From: Plectrocnemia conspersa
Taxonomy: Eukaryota > Arthropoda > Insecta > Trichoptera > Polycentropodidae
Direction: 5' to 3'
Length of the DNA: 64,000 nt
NCBI GenBank assembly: GCA_009617715.1
Contig: VTFK01000245.1
Span: 806,001-870,000, forward strand
Shown here: piece by piece, positions 1-13,407 of the stretch
Numbering within the stretch: the stretch's first letter is position 1
Layout: every line of letters starts with the position of its first letter
Made by a program: the position numbers and the translations under genes
The notes under the pieces: model-generated
The model's database searches: none
Seen by the model: the letters and a program-made list of their open reading frames with translations, nothing else
Told to the model about the DNA's origin: nothing

Positions 1-208
1 TCCATAAATTTTGTTGAATTGATTAAATCGCAGCTTATGACGTCTCTAATCAAAAAGTATGTAATAATATGTGGGGACCACACGGGCTTTCGTTTGATTA
101 TTGAAACTTGCATAATTAATGATTATTTATTTGTTATGAAACGGTCGCAAGAAACAATATAGCACCGTAAGGCCACAATATTTTCCGTTACGCATACATA
201 ATTCAACC

Positions 209-560
209 TTGGAGATATCCATCAAGCAAATGTCACTTTCTAAAGGCGTATACGTTTTTCGTTTTTCTAATAATCTAATGCAGCGATTGGCTGGATGATC
301 GCTGCATGATTGTGATTGGTGAGCAAGCTTTGCAGACCTGACAGACTACAGTAGACTCCAGCAGTCACGCCACCTACAAGACCTCTGAGTATCTTTCATT
401 GATAGCATCCCTGCGCCAGCTTCTCCACAACTGTTCGGAGAAAACATCTCGCCCATCATAGTCTGTCGCAACATGTAATATAATCTAATGAAATTCTCAC
501 TAATTTCCACCTGCGTCTTACTGGCTGCGAAGTCACACAGTTTTAAGGGTTACCAAACCT
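209..560 (+). repeat. Left arm of a long imperfect inverted repeat
   Basis: This arm is the reverse complement, with indels, of 4484-4949. Shared blocks in order are the segment around GCAAATGTCACTTTCTAAAG, then CTGGATGATCGCTGCATGAT, then ATCCCTGCGCCAGCTTCTCC, then GCGTCTTACTGGCTGC. The arms lie about 3.9 kb apart. This arm has an extra run of about 19 bases near 488-510 and lacks a central stretch present in the other arm. The likely origin is two opposed copies of one element or the ends of a foldback transposon. No transposase is recognisable between them. Confidence 0.75.
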
Positions 561-1625
561 TTTTTGACGTCCTCACTGATCAGTAATTCGCACAGCATTG
601 TATTATGCACATTTTATAAACGATTATGAAATAATTATTGATTAATTATTATTAATCAATAATTATCTTTCAATTAAATAATATTTTACCGGCAATTAAT
701 TGATTTTTTGTAGTAAAAAAATACTAATATATTTTTATACTATATATATTTTTTTTCAATATTCAAATAGTCTAAAAATACGAATAATTGAGAACCCTAG
801 CTGTGACTGACGTCATTTCATAATTTGTTGAAGGTACTGGAATTTGTGTTATAGAATAATATTATTATTTTTTATATCTTAGATATAATCTACCTACTAA
901 ATATTTTTTTTAATTGCTGTGACCTAGAAATTTGCATATTTGTATATTTCTTAAGTGAGCTTTTAGCAGGGCAGCCAGTCAGAAAGACAAACTTTGAAAA
1001 TATGACGTAGATTCTTTGAACAAACAAAAGTTTATTGAAGCGTAAATGAATATTACTTTTAGGAATGTTTCTCCGAAATTAATTCAGGTGTCTATTTATG
1101 GCTAAGTGTTCAAATGCGATCTAAATTACTGTTAAATGGCGCTACTAAATTTGTTGAGCGAAAAGCGGACAAATCGAGTTAGAGTCAATCGTCGTTTGTA
1201 ATTTGATTTTGTCGCGGAAAAATGACGAATTACAAGGTTAGGGCAAAATTTTCCAAATCGATCTTGATGTGCGAAATAGGAAATAGTGGTGTTAAGAAGC
1301 ATTAATTAATTAAATAACCGAAATATGTAGTGATTTGTCTCTAATAGTATCACGTGAATAGTTTTACGCAGTTTTGGTAGATGACCGAACACATTCAATT
1401 TTATTTGATTGCAGTCGTTAAATTTTGTACCTAGTTATATATTATCCTTTAATTCAAGTAGCTTATGAAAATAAACACAGATTTGCTTTAAAATGTTTTG
1501 ATATAGCGGTCACGCGTTTATGTTTATATAAAGCAAAATTATTAGTATTATCCACAATTTTTGAATTACGTACAATTTGTGTAGTAGTATTTAAATTATA
1601 GCTTTGAACAGGATTTCAGTGGTTA

Positions 1626-1667
1626 TAGCTAGACCAGGGTTAACGTGAAGAGGGAAGCGGCTGCTTT
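1626..1667 (+). repeat. Core of a diverged direct repeat, copy A
   Basis: A 42-base block (core GACCAGGGTTAACGTGAAGA) recurs at 3949-3990 with about five differences. Weaker similarity continues on both sides: a TATATAAAGC block upstream, and the AGGCAC-GAA-GGCCGTT and GCGCTTTTAAC-CG blocks downstream. This suggests a duplicated unit of several hundred bases lying between the arms of the inverted repeat. Confidence 0.6.
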
Positions 1668-3948
1668 TCTTGTGCGAGCTCGTGCGTCTCAAGTTAAAAA
1701 TAATCGGTAAAACTTTTTAATGATGTTTCTCGTCGGAAGTAAATTATAAATGTAAGTGAATGATTTGCGATGTTTGGAGAAATATAAGTGGTCCCTTTGC
1801 TTTGTTCTTCTCTACGCATGCACTAATTTATTGCGACAATTAGATTTGCTTATTTACGTCGTTTTCTTATGAGAAGCGTTGTGTGATCTTTGAATTTTGA
1901 AGTGATGGAAATTTTACAACACTGCATCGTTTTTACGAGAAGCATATTATACAAGCCGTTCGCTTTTTCAGTAAGATATTATTTAATTCAGTGTTTGAAA
2001 AGGCACAGAACGGCCGTTGTTGATGTATGTGTGGGTGCTAATCCTTCAGAATCTTTAATTATGAAGTAGGAATGTCACAAAGACTAATAGCATTTTTAGT
2101 TTATTGCGCTTTTAACACGTATGCGCGGCAAGTGCCTTCTTATTCGCAATAAGGGGTTGGGTGGTCCCCACAAAAATATTATTGGTTTTTTGTATGTGTA
2201 CAATACCTCAACATTCAAATGCGCAGTTGTGATGTATCCAATTATTTTGAAGAATGTTAACGCTACAGATCTATTACATTTACAGTGATTGCTGAAATTA
2301 TCGCTGGATATTAAAACTATTCATTATAGTAAATCTCATGTTTAAATTATGAGATAAGTAAATCGATAGATATTTACAGTATAGAAGATAGATTTAAAAT
2401 AGTCTAAATCTGTAGTTAAATAGTCTATCATTGCAACTAGCACGTGCTGTTTGTTAAGCACAAACTAACAACACACGAGTTTAATTAAACGAACACGGGA
2501 ACCTATTCCCATAAGATAAACATACAAACGTATCTGGATTAAAAACACTTAGTCTCAATATCCACTCGGGTACTTTCCTTGTCTGTCCCAGCTATGTGGG
2601 TCGAATAGGACGCTCTAGCAATTTAACGCGATCATGACTAGACGAGCTGCATTTAAAATTGCCACTTAGATCCGTCATCCTGTGTGCCATTAATTATTGC
2701 ATATGCGTGTCTCTAGGATAATACTGTGTCCCCAATTCGGTTCGGTTGGATATCCGCTTAAATATAATCATGCACACGTGTGTGTCTCTGCCTCTGATGG
2801 ATAGATTGATCAATCTGGTTTAAAATTGCAAAACCATCAAACGTGTTTGCAGTTTAACGTAACATATGTTAAATAGGTAAACTACTCGATGTTGGGTTGA
2901 TATTTTATGTATTATTTTGTATAAGTGTAGCATTAAGTTGCACTAGTGTTCGTTAAAGGATGAACATAAAAAACTACAAATAATAAAACATGGTTTAAAT
3001 GGTATGACTTTAAAAAGACTAACCGAAACTACCTTTTTTATTTTCGCCGAATATTGTATTTAGTTTTTGACCAAAACCATAATACGCAGTCTTATATTTT
3101 ACGTTAAAAATAAATGTTTTTCTACATTTTCCTCAAGTAGATTTAATCGCATGTATGCATAGATTTGTCCAAAGTATATATCATAAGTCATTCTAGTCTC
3201 TGGTTCTTTGTGGTCAGCTGATTCGAGTGTGAGTCTTGATGTATCCGAGAGAGTGAGTCCGCCTGTGATGATCCGGTAGTGAGTAGTAATTTATTTTATA
3301 CTGCAGAAAAGACCAAATTTAGGACCAATTGTCTCACATGTTTATTACACAAACAATACGTGAGTAACTTACGGGTGGGCATATATGGGCGAACATCCGA
3401 TTATAACAAAATCATCTAGTTCTATACCACTTTTTTCAATACAGTGTATATGCTAAGTTAAGGGACAATAATTATTGAAATACAGTCACGTCGTACTTGC
3501 AAATCACATCAAAAGGATGCATGGTTGAAACCCAACTTCAACGCAATGTTCCTGGTATTTTGACGAGGGTCAGACTCAATTATTGCTTTTGGTTTATCAT
3601 AGTCAGTGGTTGAACCTCACCCCGAGCTATTTTCATCGGCCCTTGATAAATTTTTTGGTCAAAATTTGGAAATAATATAATCCGTTCACATCACAAATGT
3701 TTATAGTGAGCAATACTTAAGGTTTTGGCTTTATCAAACTCAAAAGCGTAAACTAAAAAATATAGTAAAAATTAGAGTAGTCCTGACTTGTGCTTCAGGC
3801 TGTTTATTTCTATATAAAGCCAAATTAATTTGTTTTAAATTATTATTATTGCGCAACAATTTAATTGAGTCTACGAACGGTTGGGTAATTATACCCGTAG
3901 CATTATCTGTGTCTGAAAATCGGGTTAAATTATAAATTCCGTACGTCG

Positions 3949-3990
3949 TAGCTGGACCAGGGTTGACGTGAAGAGAGAAGCGGTTGCTTT
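3949..3990 (+). repeat. Core of a diverged direct repeat, copy B
   Basis: This is the second copy of the block at 1626-1667, in the same orientation (core GACCAGGGTTGACGTGAAGA). The flanking similarity is diverged. It probably belongs to the same composite or nested element as the inverted arms. Confidence 0.6.
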
Positions 3991-4483
3991 CTCGTTCTTC
4001 TCTGCCTCTGTTCGGGGTTTTTAGGTGGAAGTTCTTGCTGAAGTGCTAGCGAAAACGAATTTCTGTTTTCTTCTTGGAACATTTTGCGATTCGTAACCGT
4101 TGAAGGTTCGACAAGTTTTCAACCGTCGCTTAATACATGTTTTTATGCATGTGTGCAGGCACCGAATGGCCGTTAAGCCTTAAGATAATATTTTATTATT
4201 ATAATATAAAAAAATCCTACCAGCTTGGGGCGTAAGACTAATGTCATTTAATTTATGGCGCTTTTAACGCGTTCTTTTTTTTTAAATAATTTTGTATATA
4301 TTTCAAATGTCAAATAGTTGACATATAAATATATATTTTTAATATTATGGCCATGAAAATAATAATTTTTGGGTTCAAATGCTTTGTAATAATTTAGTGT
4401 TCTTTGCTTTCAAAGTTTATCTTAAAACTCTTCACAGAGCTGGCAATCATGTTCGATTTACTTTTTTATTGTTCGCTATTTAA

Positions 4484-4949
4484 GGGTTTGTAACCATTAG
4501 AGGGTGTGACTTTGCAGCCAGTAAGACGCAGTTGATTAGATTATATTACATATTGCGACAGACGATAAATGGCAATATATTTTTTCCGAACAGTGGTGGA
4601 GAAGCTGGCGCAGGGATGTTATATGTGGAAGATTCTCAGAGATCATGTAGTGGCGTGGCAGCGGGTGTATAGCGGAGATTGATTCCTCTCTGCTACGGTG
4701 CTTGTATGGTGAAGTCCCTCTCAGAATATGAGCGTCCATGACAGTATGTTGTCCGCGGGCGGCGGGATTTTGCTGTTCTCTTCGAGTGACTTCTTGTGAC
4801 TGCCTTCTCCTCATCGAAGTCCATGCTTTAGTATCCAGGGCTACAATCATGCAGCGATCATCCAGGCAACCGATGCACTCGCTTCTTAGAATCAGCAAAA
4901 TAAGTACACGCCTTTAGAAAGTGACATTTGCTTAATGCATATCTCCGAG
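4484..4949 (-). repeat. Right arm of a long imperfect inverted repeat
   Basis: This is the partner of 209-560 in reverse orientation. It is longer because it keeps a central stretch (about 4690-4800) that the left arm lacks. A 120-codon minus-strand frame covers most of the arm but resembles no known family, and the other copy does not keep it open, so it is treated as repeat and not as a gene. Confidence 0.7.
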
Positions 4950-7165
4950 GGAATTTTTGTCTTCCGGTGATAAATGGTTTCCGTGACCGTTCAATGCATC
5001 GGTGAATTCTCACGTGTTATTTATGAGGGTACTCTTTAGTTCTAGAGCTTTTGTGTGAATCGCACTATTGTTAAATAAACATTTTTGGTCATAGTAATTA
5101 TGCGATTTTTAAGAAAGAATAAGAAATATTCGATCCTTTTTTTGGTTGTTAACAATGATTGTTAAGCATTTAGATTTATCATATATTCAATTATAATACG
5201 AATATAATTGTAGAAAAATATAAAAAAAAAATTATTTGTTTGTATGTTTTGAATATCTGTTTATCAATTTCAGATCTAAAGCGTATTTATAAACATGTAT
5301 AAATAAATATGTTTACGATGTCTTAAAAAGCAATATCAAAACAAGTATTTTTGAGAATCCGCATAAAGTATATGTATTTATAATAATCGAATTTGTATAT
5401 AATATTTTGGCGAAAAATAAAAATAAGCTGAAGATTCTTTGAAATACATTTAGCCTGTTTATATTTATAAATTGCTTTTTCATATCAATTTTAACGTAGA
5501 AAAATATACTTTTAGTAAAAATACAATGTGTTTTTATTATGCATTAATAATGTATAATAATAATAATTTTACACATTATAATTACAAATATAGAATAAGA
5601 ATAACATTGTGTAAATGAAATATTAATATTTTTTTAAGTATTTTGTACATTAATGTGTACTAATATAATATATTAGATTAAAAATATTTTTTTGAGGAGT
5701 GTGTAATAAGGATATTATAATCAAAAAGTTAAATTATAAAATATATTATCTACTAATTGTATGATTTGTACTCTCGAAGTATTTATTTAGTGTTGTTTCA
5801 TTAATTAATTCAGGAATTATATTACCAATTTACAGCAAAATCTGATATAGGAGTATTTTAAATGAGATGAACACTATTTTCGTGCTATTTAATTGGAACT
5901 AAAATAACAATATAGCGATACATAAATCACGTTATTATATATAAATATTACATAACGTCAAATTTAACGATGGATTTAATTAAGGATGCTATGGCTTTTC
6001 ATATTTTATTACACGATAAAATAGATAATTTTATTCTATTTATTTTTAATATTTTTTATGTGGTATATACAATACACGAATCGAATAAATTATTAACACG
6101 TAGCAGATGTTACTTTAGTAATATAGCAAGCGATGTACAGAATTGTTAAATATTTTACTGTAAGTTTGAGAATTGACAGTGGGTTATAATTTATTGATTC
6201 GTATGAACGGACTATTAATTGGGTAATTGGAATGATGTACTTCATTGTATGACTATGATGTAATTTAAATTACAGAATAGTAAAACGCGAGTAAGGAACA
6301 AGATTGTGTTTGTTAAAAATAGATATCATATAAATATCCTGCCACATTTATTACTTGTACTATTTATATGTCAGACTAGATAGGTATGCTTGAAAATAGT
6401 TATTGTATAATACAAAGGCCATAGTTTCCATGAGTTCATATACATATCTCCGTATACATATATATTATTCTTTATAAAAAATATTTAATTTTATCTTCAC
6501 ATTAAGGGTTAAAAAAGTGATATTCATTTCGTGATACGCAGCCTTATCGAATATTGTCATGCAGCTATCACACTAAATTATTTATTCATCGCGTAATTCC
6601 AGAGTATGGAGTATAATTAATTTAACGAAGGCATTTCTATTCGTTTCCTAGCAATATCTATATTACATTGGCTAGCAGTACGTCACAGAAGTGACTCGAT
6701 AATGTTTTATACGTGGAATATTGTAACGATGTTTGATGGGAGTTCAAAGAAAAATGTTAATAAAAATACGGCCGTACCCAAACCGTGAATACAAATGTTT
6801 GGAAAAGCGACGTAGTTCCATCGAGTCAGGAATACATTATGTTCATTGAATTAAATCCAAAATTCAATTGTGCGACTCTGTGTACGTTGTTTCGACTGAG
6901 TAAACATGTTTATACACAGGTCTAAATAAAAGATAATTTTTATGTACGAACGGAATATGAGATGGGATCTGTACGATTCACGTGTCACAACATATGATAG
7001 ATTGAACGTATTTTGTTGATATGATACGGCGATAATTCTATTTAAAGTACTCTTGTTTATGTATGATTATATCATTTATATTTTTATTTACTAAGGTATT
7101 CAATGCCATATGAACATTATCTATTAAAAATACATTATATATTATAATAAAAATAGATATTATTA

Positions 7166-8352
<1,187 letters not shown>

Positions 8353-10700
8353 GTGTATTTCAAGTAAGATGTGAAGTGTGAAGTTTCTAAGTTCAATTGG
8401 GAGTAAAATGATTTTTTGACAGCAGTGTTCTGTTTTATATATGAACAGGTAAAAGGAAAAAGATAAACAATCCTTGACCAATTTAGGTGATTTAAATCGA
8501 AATTGGAATTTAATTTTTAATTATATTGTTAGTATTTTAGCTCTTTATTTACAGGTTTGTGTAACAAGAGAGACGTGTTGTCGTTACATAGAATCCATTA
8601 CTATTTGACTCTCAGCCATACACCGTGGGGGTGTTACCCTGCGCTTCTAAAGAAATATTTACCATTTTATTTTAATTTTATAATAATGCTCTTTTCTTAT
8701 AATAAATATAAATATTTTATTGCTTTTGGAAAAAAAATAGTAGGAATACATTTAATAATGACCATAATAATTATATTTATTAAAAATATCGTTAAAACTC
8801 TGCACAAAATTAAAAAAAATCAGATACATAAGTAGTAAAATTATGGAATGAAGTTAGTGGTATTGTAGGTTAATCAAATTTATTCATTTAACAATCCAGA
8901 ACTGACGCCGATCCCCTAGAAATAAAAGTGGGAGTGGTGTCGCATGCAACGAAGAATGACATGGGAATCTTATGAAGCCATCCGTAGGCTGCAGGCGTCT
9001 CTAAAGTGGGTTCACTTTGAATTCCGGATCAATTGTAATTGCAATATTCTGAGTCCAAGTTAGGGGTCCTTAAAGAACTCCCGTGTGATAATCTCTGAGA
9101 GTTATTTCTCGGAAAGACTGTCTGAGTTGAAATGATGAGTCGGTGTTCTCTGGTTGCCCGCGTTCTATTATTAATATCCTTGGCCCCTTTATTGGTAGAT
9201 TTTGTTGTCTGCCCTTTTTTCAGTGGGACGACCAATTACATATGGGTTGATATTTTTTTTTAAACGAATTTCCATTGGCTGTAAGACAGGTCAGAAACGG
9301 TTGCTTTGAGGATAAACCCGGATGTACGGATCGTTTATTAAAGCGGCAAATATTTAGTTCTTTCTGATTAATAACATATTTAGACCGTTAAGAGGTTGAC
9401 AACGGTGTTTTATTTTAACCAAAAAACACATATTTTTCTTAAATGGTTAAAACGATTTCACTCGTCGATATGGGCTTATTATAATTAATAGTACTCACTA
9501 ATTCCTCCAATCATGAATCAGTTGATGAACCCGGAACATATGTTTTTTTTGGTGTATCACTCCATCAATAATTGCCCCATTTTAATTATTGTGCAACAAT
9601 ATTAGATAGGTTTAATAAATTAGATAAGTTGATGTAATGAAAATTACAAAATTTTAATAAAAAATAAAGATGTGTATATTAAATTTGCTGTCATTAGTTT
9701 CACAATTTATTTATTTGCATTTTCGAATCCTGAGATAAATATAGTAACAATATTTTAACCCCTGGATATCTCACTTCTGAGAAATATATGTGAATTATAT
9801 GGAATGCCACATGTTTTAATTTTTGCTGAAATCTCATCTCATTCATTTCCTGCTGAGACAAAATTTTGCATACACCCTAACACTTAAGATTTTATTTTCT
9901 AAAGAGCCTTCCGATTTACGTTATGCAAATATAACTTATATGGATTAAATGAGATTGCTAATTTTGGGTTAAAGTATTTCGTTGCACGAAAGAAAATTTA
10001 AAGATTAATGGTTTTTGATTGATATTACATTTTAGCGGAAATAATATGCGCTATAGTTTGAGGTTGATTGATGGAGAATGGAAATAAGAATGATCCCTTA
10101 TAAATGTCAACATTCAAGTGTGATAATTGAGTGAGATAAAGAGTAGTTGGCAACTGGTTGCGAAGATTTGTGACTAATCCTAGCTACAGAAACGAGTGCG
10201 AGTTTCAGATAATATATTTCTGATTATATATATATTATTCGTTACAGTTCTAAAATTACGCAATGTTCATTTTAAATTATTAAAGAAGCGCAATTTATAT
10301 GAAGTTATGAAAATTTGACACGCAATTGTACATTTAATAATGATGTGAAATGTCCTATAGGATGCATTTCATATTTTCAGTTGTACTTCACACGTTGGTT
10401 ATTATATTTGTAGTTTATACGAGTGCGCCCTCGAGACTAGCGTTGTAGTTTATTTTTAATGAAATTGTGATGCGCTGAAGATGTCGCAGGTCATAGCTAG
10501 AGGTCACTTCACATTGTAGAATTCTTAAATTGTTTAGACTACATTGTTTTTTTATTTAAAATATGACCCTCTCTATATGTTTGTAAGGAATAATAGTAAA
10601 ATGTATTATGTTAACTGTGCAACTATCTGAAAAATATAATTCAAAGGAACAATCGCTGTAAAACCATTTCTGAATATTGTTTGCTATAAATGATAGTAGG

Positions 10701-10758
10701 TATCGTTGAATTAAATCTTTCATATTCCCGACTATCTGAAAGATGTAATTCAACGATA
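10701..10758. repeat. Hairpin with 22-bp arms and a third copy of one arm
   Basis: The arms (10701-10722 and 10737-10758, one mismatch) surround a 14-base loop. A diverged copy of the right arm (CTATCTGAAAAATATAATTC) lies about 110 bases upstream at 10622-10645. Role unknown; it could be the end of a small foldback element. Confidence 0.6.
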
Positions 10759-12639
10759 GAGCTTATCGATTCAAGTATATTATTAGAATTGCAATTCTCA
10801 CATTCCATGATGGATGTACATTATGTAAAATGTATAATTCAGGACTTATATGTGTATATGAATACAACTAGAAATACAGATTCGAGAGCGACGTTTGACA
10901 TTTTCAATCTAGGCTGCGGCGCCCGTTTTATTATTTTCGACGTTTTTGTCAAAATTGGGTCATACCATTCTGAGCGTACTTGATGTCATTATTTTCAGGC
11001 GTTTTCAGCTCTGTTACGGTGATATATTTTCGGGTAATCGATGATCTTTTAGACGCGTGACGCGTTACGTGCTCAAGCGCTCGTTCTGCTAGCACATGAT
11101 GTATTGGTTATTCTCGCTAATCTTATTATTTTCGAAGAAAATATTTACACAGCTACTTACAGTTCCATTAGTATTTGTACTATTTGTAACAATTCTTTAC
11201 CTTTTGCCCTTTTAAGCTTATTAGTTTAGTGTTTCATAGCAATCTCGAAAGATGGGATGACCATATTACACTAATACGATTCGGGATAATTAGACTATTT
11301 GCTATATATAAAAGAAAAAAATATTATTATTTATTTTAAAAACATGGGTTTAAATCTCATTTGAATCAACTATTTTTTTTCGATTTCAGGGAAATTGGAC
11401 TTAGCAATTTATTATATGAACTATGTTCCAATAAAAAAACTCATAAAGAAGTTTACAAAAATCCATTTTCTATTATTGTCCTGGCTGATCTCTATGATGT
11501 TATAAATTAGTAAGTTTATTATGCAAATGTTACCGTACTCTTATATATAACTTTAAAATATATTTGCTATATAATGATATATATGTATATGCAAAATAAA
11601 ATTACATAATTAGTTTCAATTTTATCTATATGGAAGTTACATACCATATTCAATGCAACTTGCCAAATGCCATATGTAATTGGAACTTGTTTATGGCTGA
11701 CTTTTATTTGGTGTTGGTTTTAATGACTCTCTAAGGAACAATATCATAACTTTAGTAGCATATCGTTATTATTTTTCTCATGTAATATGGTTTACTTAAA
11801 ACGTTTCAACAAATTAGTTTTCTAAGTACGAAAGTAGAGAATAACAATAATAATTTCTGTCTTTGTACAACCAGAATTATTTTATTCTTCTTATTTTAAA
11901 TAATATTTTAATAGATCTGATATTATAGTGGCAATATTTTAAAATTTATAGATAATTTAAATCGATTTTCACTAAAAAAAAGAGTAATATACTTTTAATA
12001 TATTTATTTATAAAATTAAACTGAAGATATTTAAAACACGTTGCATTTAATTTGATGCCAATTAATAAATTTTGTGGATTAGTTGCAATATTTATGGCCA
12101 AACAAGTCTATTTGTCGGTTTGTTTTAATGTAGTCTAACGCCGAGAATACTATTTTTGTATTCTTTATTATACACTACAATTTATTTCCAAATTATCAAA
12201 TTAGACATTAGGTTGACACAAAAATATTGTAGTTTCGGGACTAGTGACCAAGAGGTGTGACTTTTGCAGTCAGTTTATTTATATTTTACTAAAAATGTGT
12301 ATAGAAAAATGGGGCAGAGTCAATGGAGTTTTTTTGTGATTTTATGAAATTAAATCTGTTTTTTAGACATATCCATGCTTAGCTCACGGAATGCTTTTAG
12401 AAAATTATTTTATTTTTTGTTTCATATATATATATAATGGAACTGTTTCTAGCTCTAGAATTTTTCTCTCAAAACTAATGATGACGAAGCGAATATTTGA
12501 AGTTTCATCAAAAGATATCAGAAAATTCTTATTACTTTCTATTTGATAAGAATTATACTTTGTGGTAAATCAGGAATATGTTTAATAATAGCATATTTAT
12601 GTTACGTTTCTTGAAATAGAAGTGTTACTTGAAACGCCG

Positions 12640-13407
12640 CGCCGTGTCACATTTGACACGCGTGTCATAGGTTCGCCAGTACTGCCCTACTACATTTTTT
12701 TTGTGTGATCCTGTCACTATCACCTCTCCCGGGTTTAATTTTTTACTCAAGTTCAGAATATTGTCGGCATGCAGAATATTTTTCAAAGACGATATATTTT
12801 GTCAAAAATATTCGTGTTGTCAGAGACGCCTATCGATTGAATTACTTGTCTTCTGTCTTATTGAATAGAAAGGAAATGTTCCGGAAAATCGACTCAAATG
12901 GTCACCCCACGCTAGCCGAGTAAAATCGATATTTTTGTTGTCCTTTTGTTTTGTCTTTTTTGAGACAACCGAAAAGCAGCACCACCCCCATGATATATTT
13001 AAGCGTCAACGAAGCATCCATCTATTTCATGCGTGCTCTCTCGCGTATGTACGATACTCAGCTGACTGTTGTTGTTGTCATTTTTTCTCACTTATCTTGC
13101 TAAAACTAATACGCAACAAACAACGCCCGTGACGCAATACCTCCATGGCTTAGGGCAAAAATCCAGTCTAATTTTGAGGGGGTCGCTTGCGACGTTCCGT
13201 TTCTGGGGTGGCTTTTTGCGTGGCGTGGCTTCATTGACGGGCGCGAGATGCGAACACTCTTTCATCGGGCGTCGTTGGCTCCAGTCGCTTTTGCCACTGT
13301 ACCACTCCGAGGAACAGAATCGATCGGTTGTATTGTTGTGTTTGGAAGACAAACTAATCAAACAGGAAGAGTGAAAACTTTGGCGCTGAAAGAGAAATCG
13401 ATCCAGG
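12640..13407 (+). promoter_or_regulatory. Probable promoter and 5'UTR region of the NDRG gene
   Basis: This stretch is clearly more GC-balanced than its surroundings, particularly 13.1-13.4 kb, and directly precedes the inferred first coding exon (ATG at 13408). I could not identify a convincing TATA box or a unique initiator, so the transcription start is open. A 7-bp-arm palindrome (CGTGTCACATTTGACACG) sits near 12645-12665. Open frames on both strands here are not conserved-looking and are taken as UTR or promoter shadows. Confidence 0.4.

Noticed and set aside
71..2171. GTGGGGACCAC and GTGGTCCCCAC as terminal inverted repeats of one element
   Set aside because: The 11-bp match is perfect, but the motif is itself nearly palindromic and the similarity stops at once on both sides.
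4536..4898. 120-residue minus-strand frame
   Set aside because: It lies inside the right inverted-repeat arm, is not kept open in the other copy and resembles no known family.
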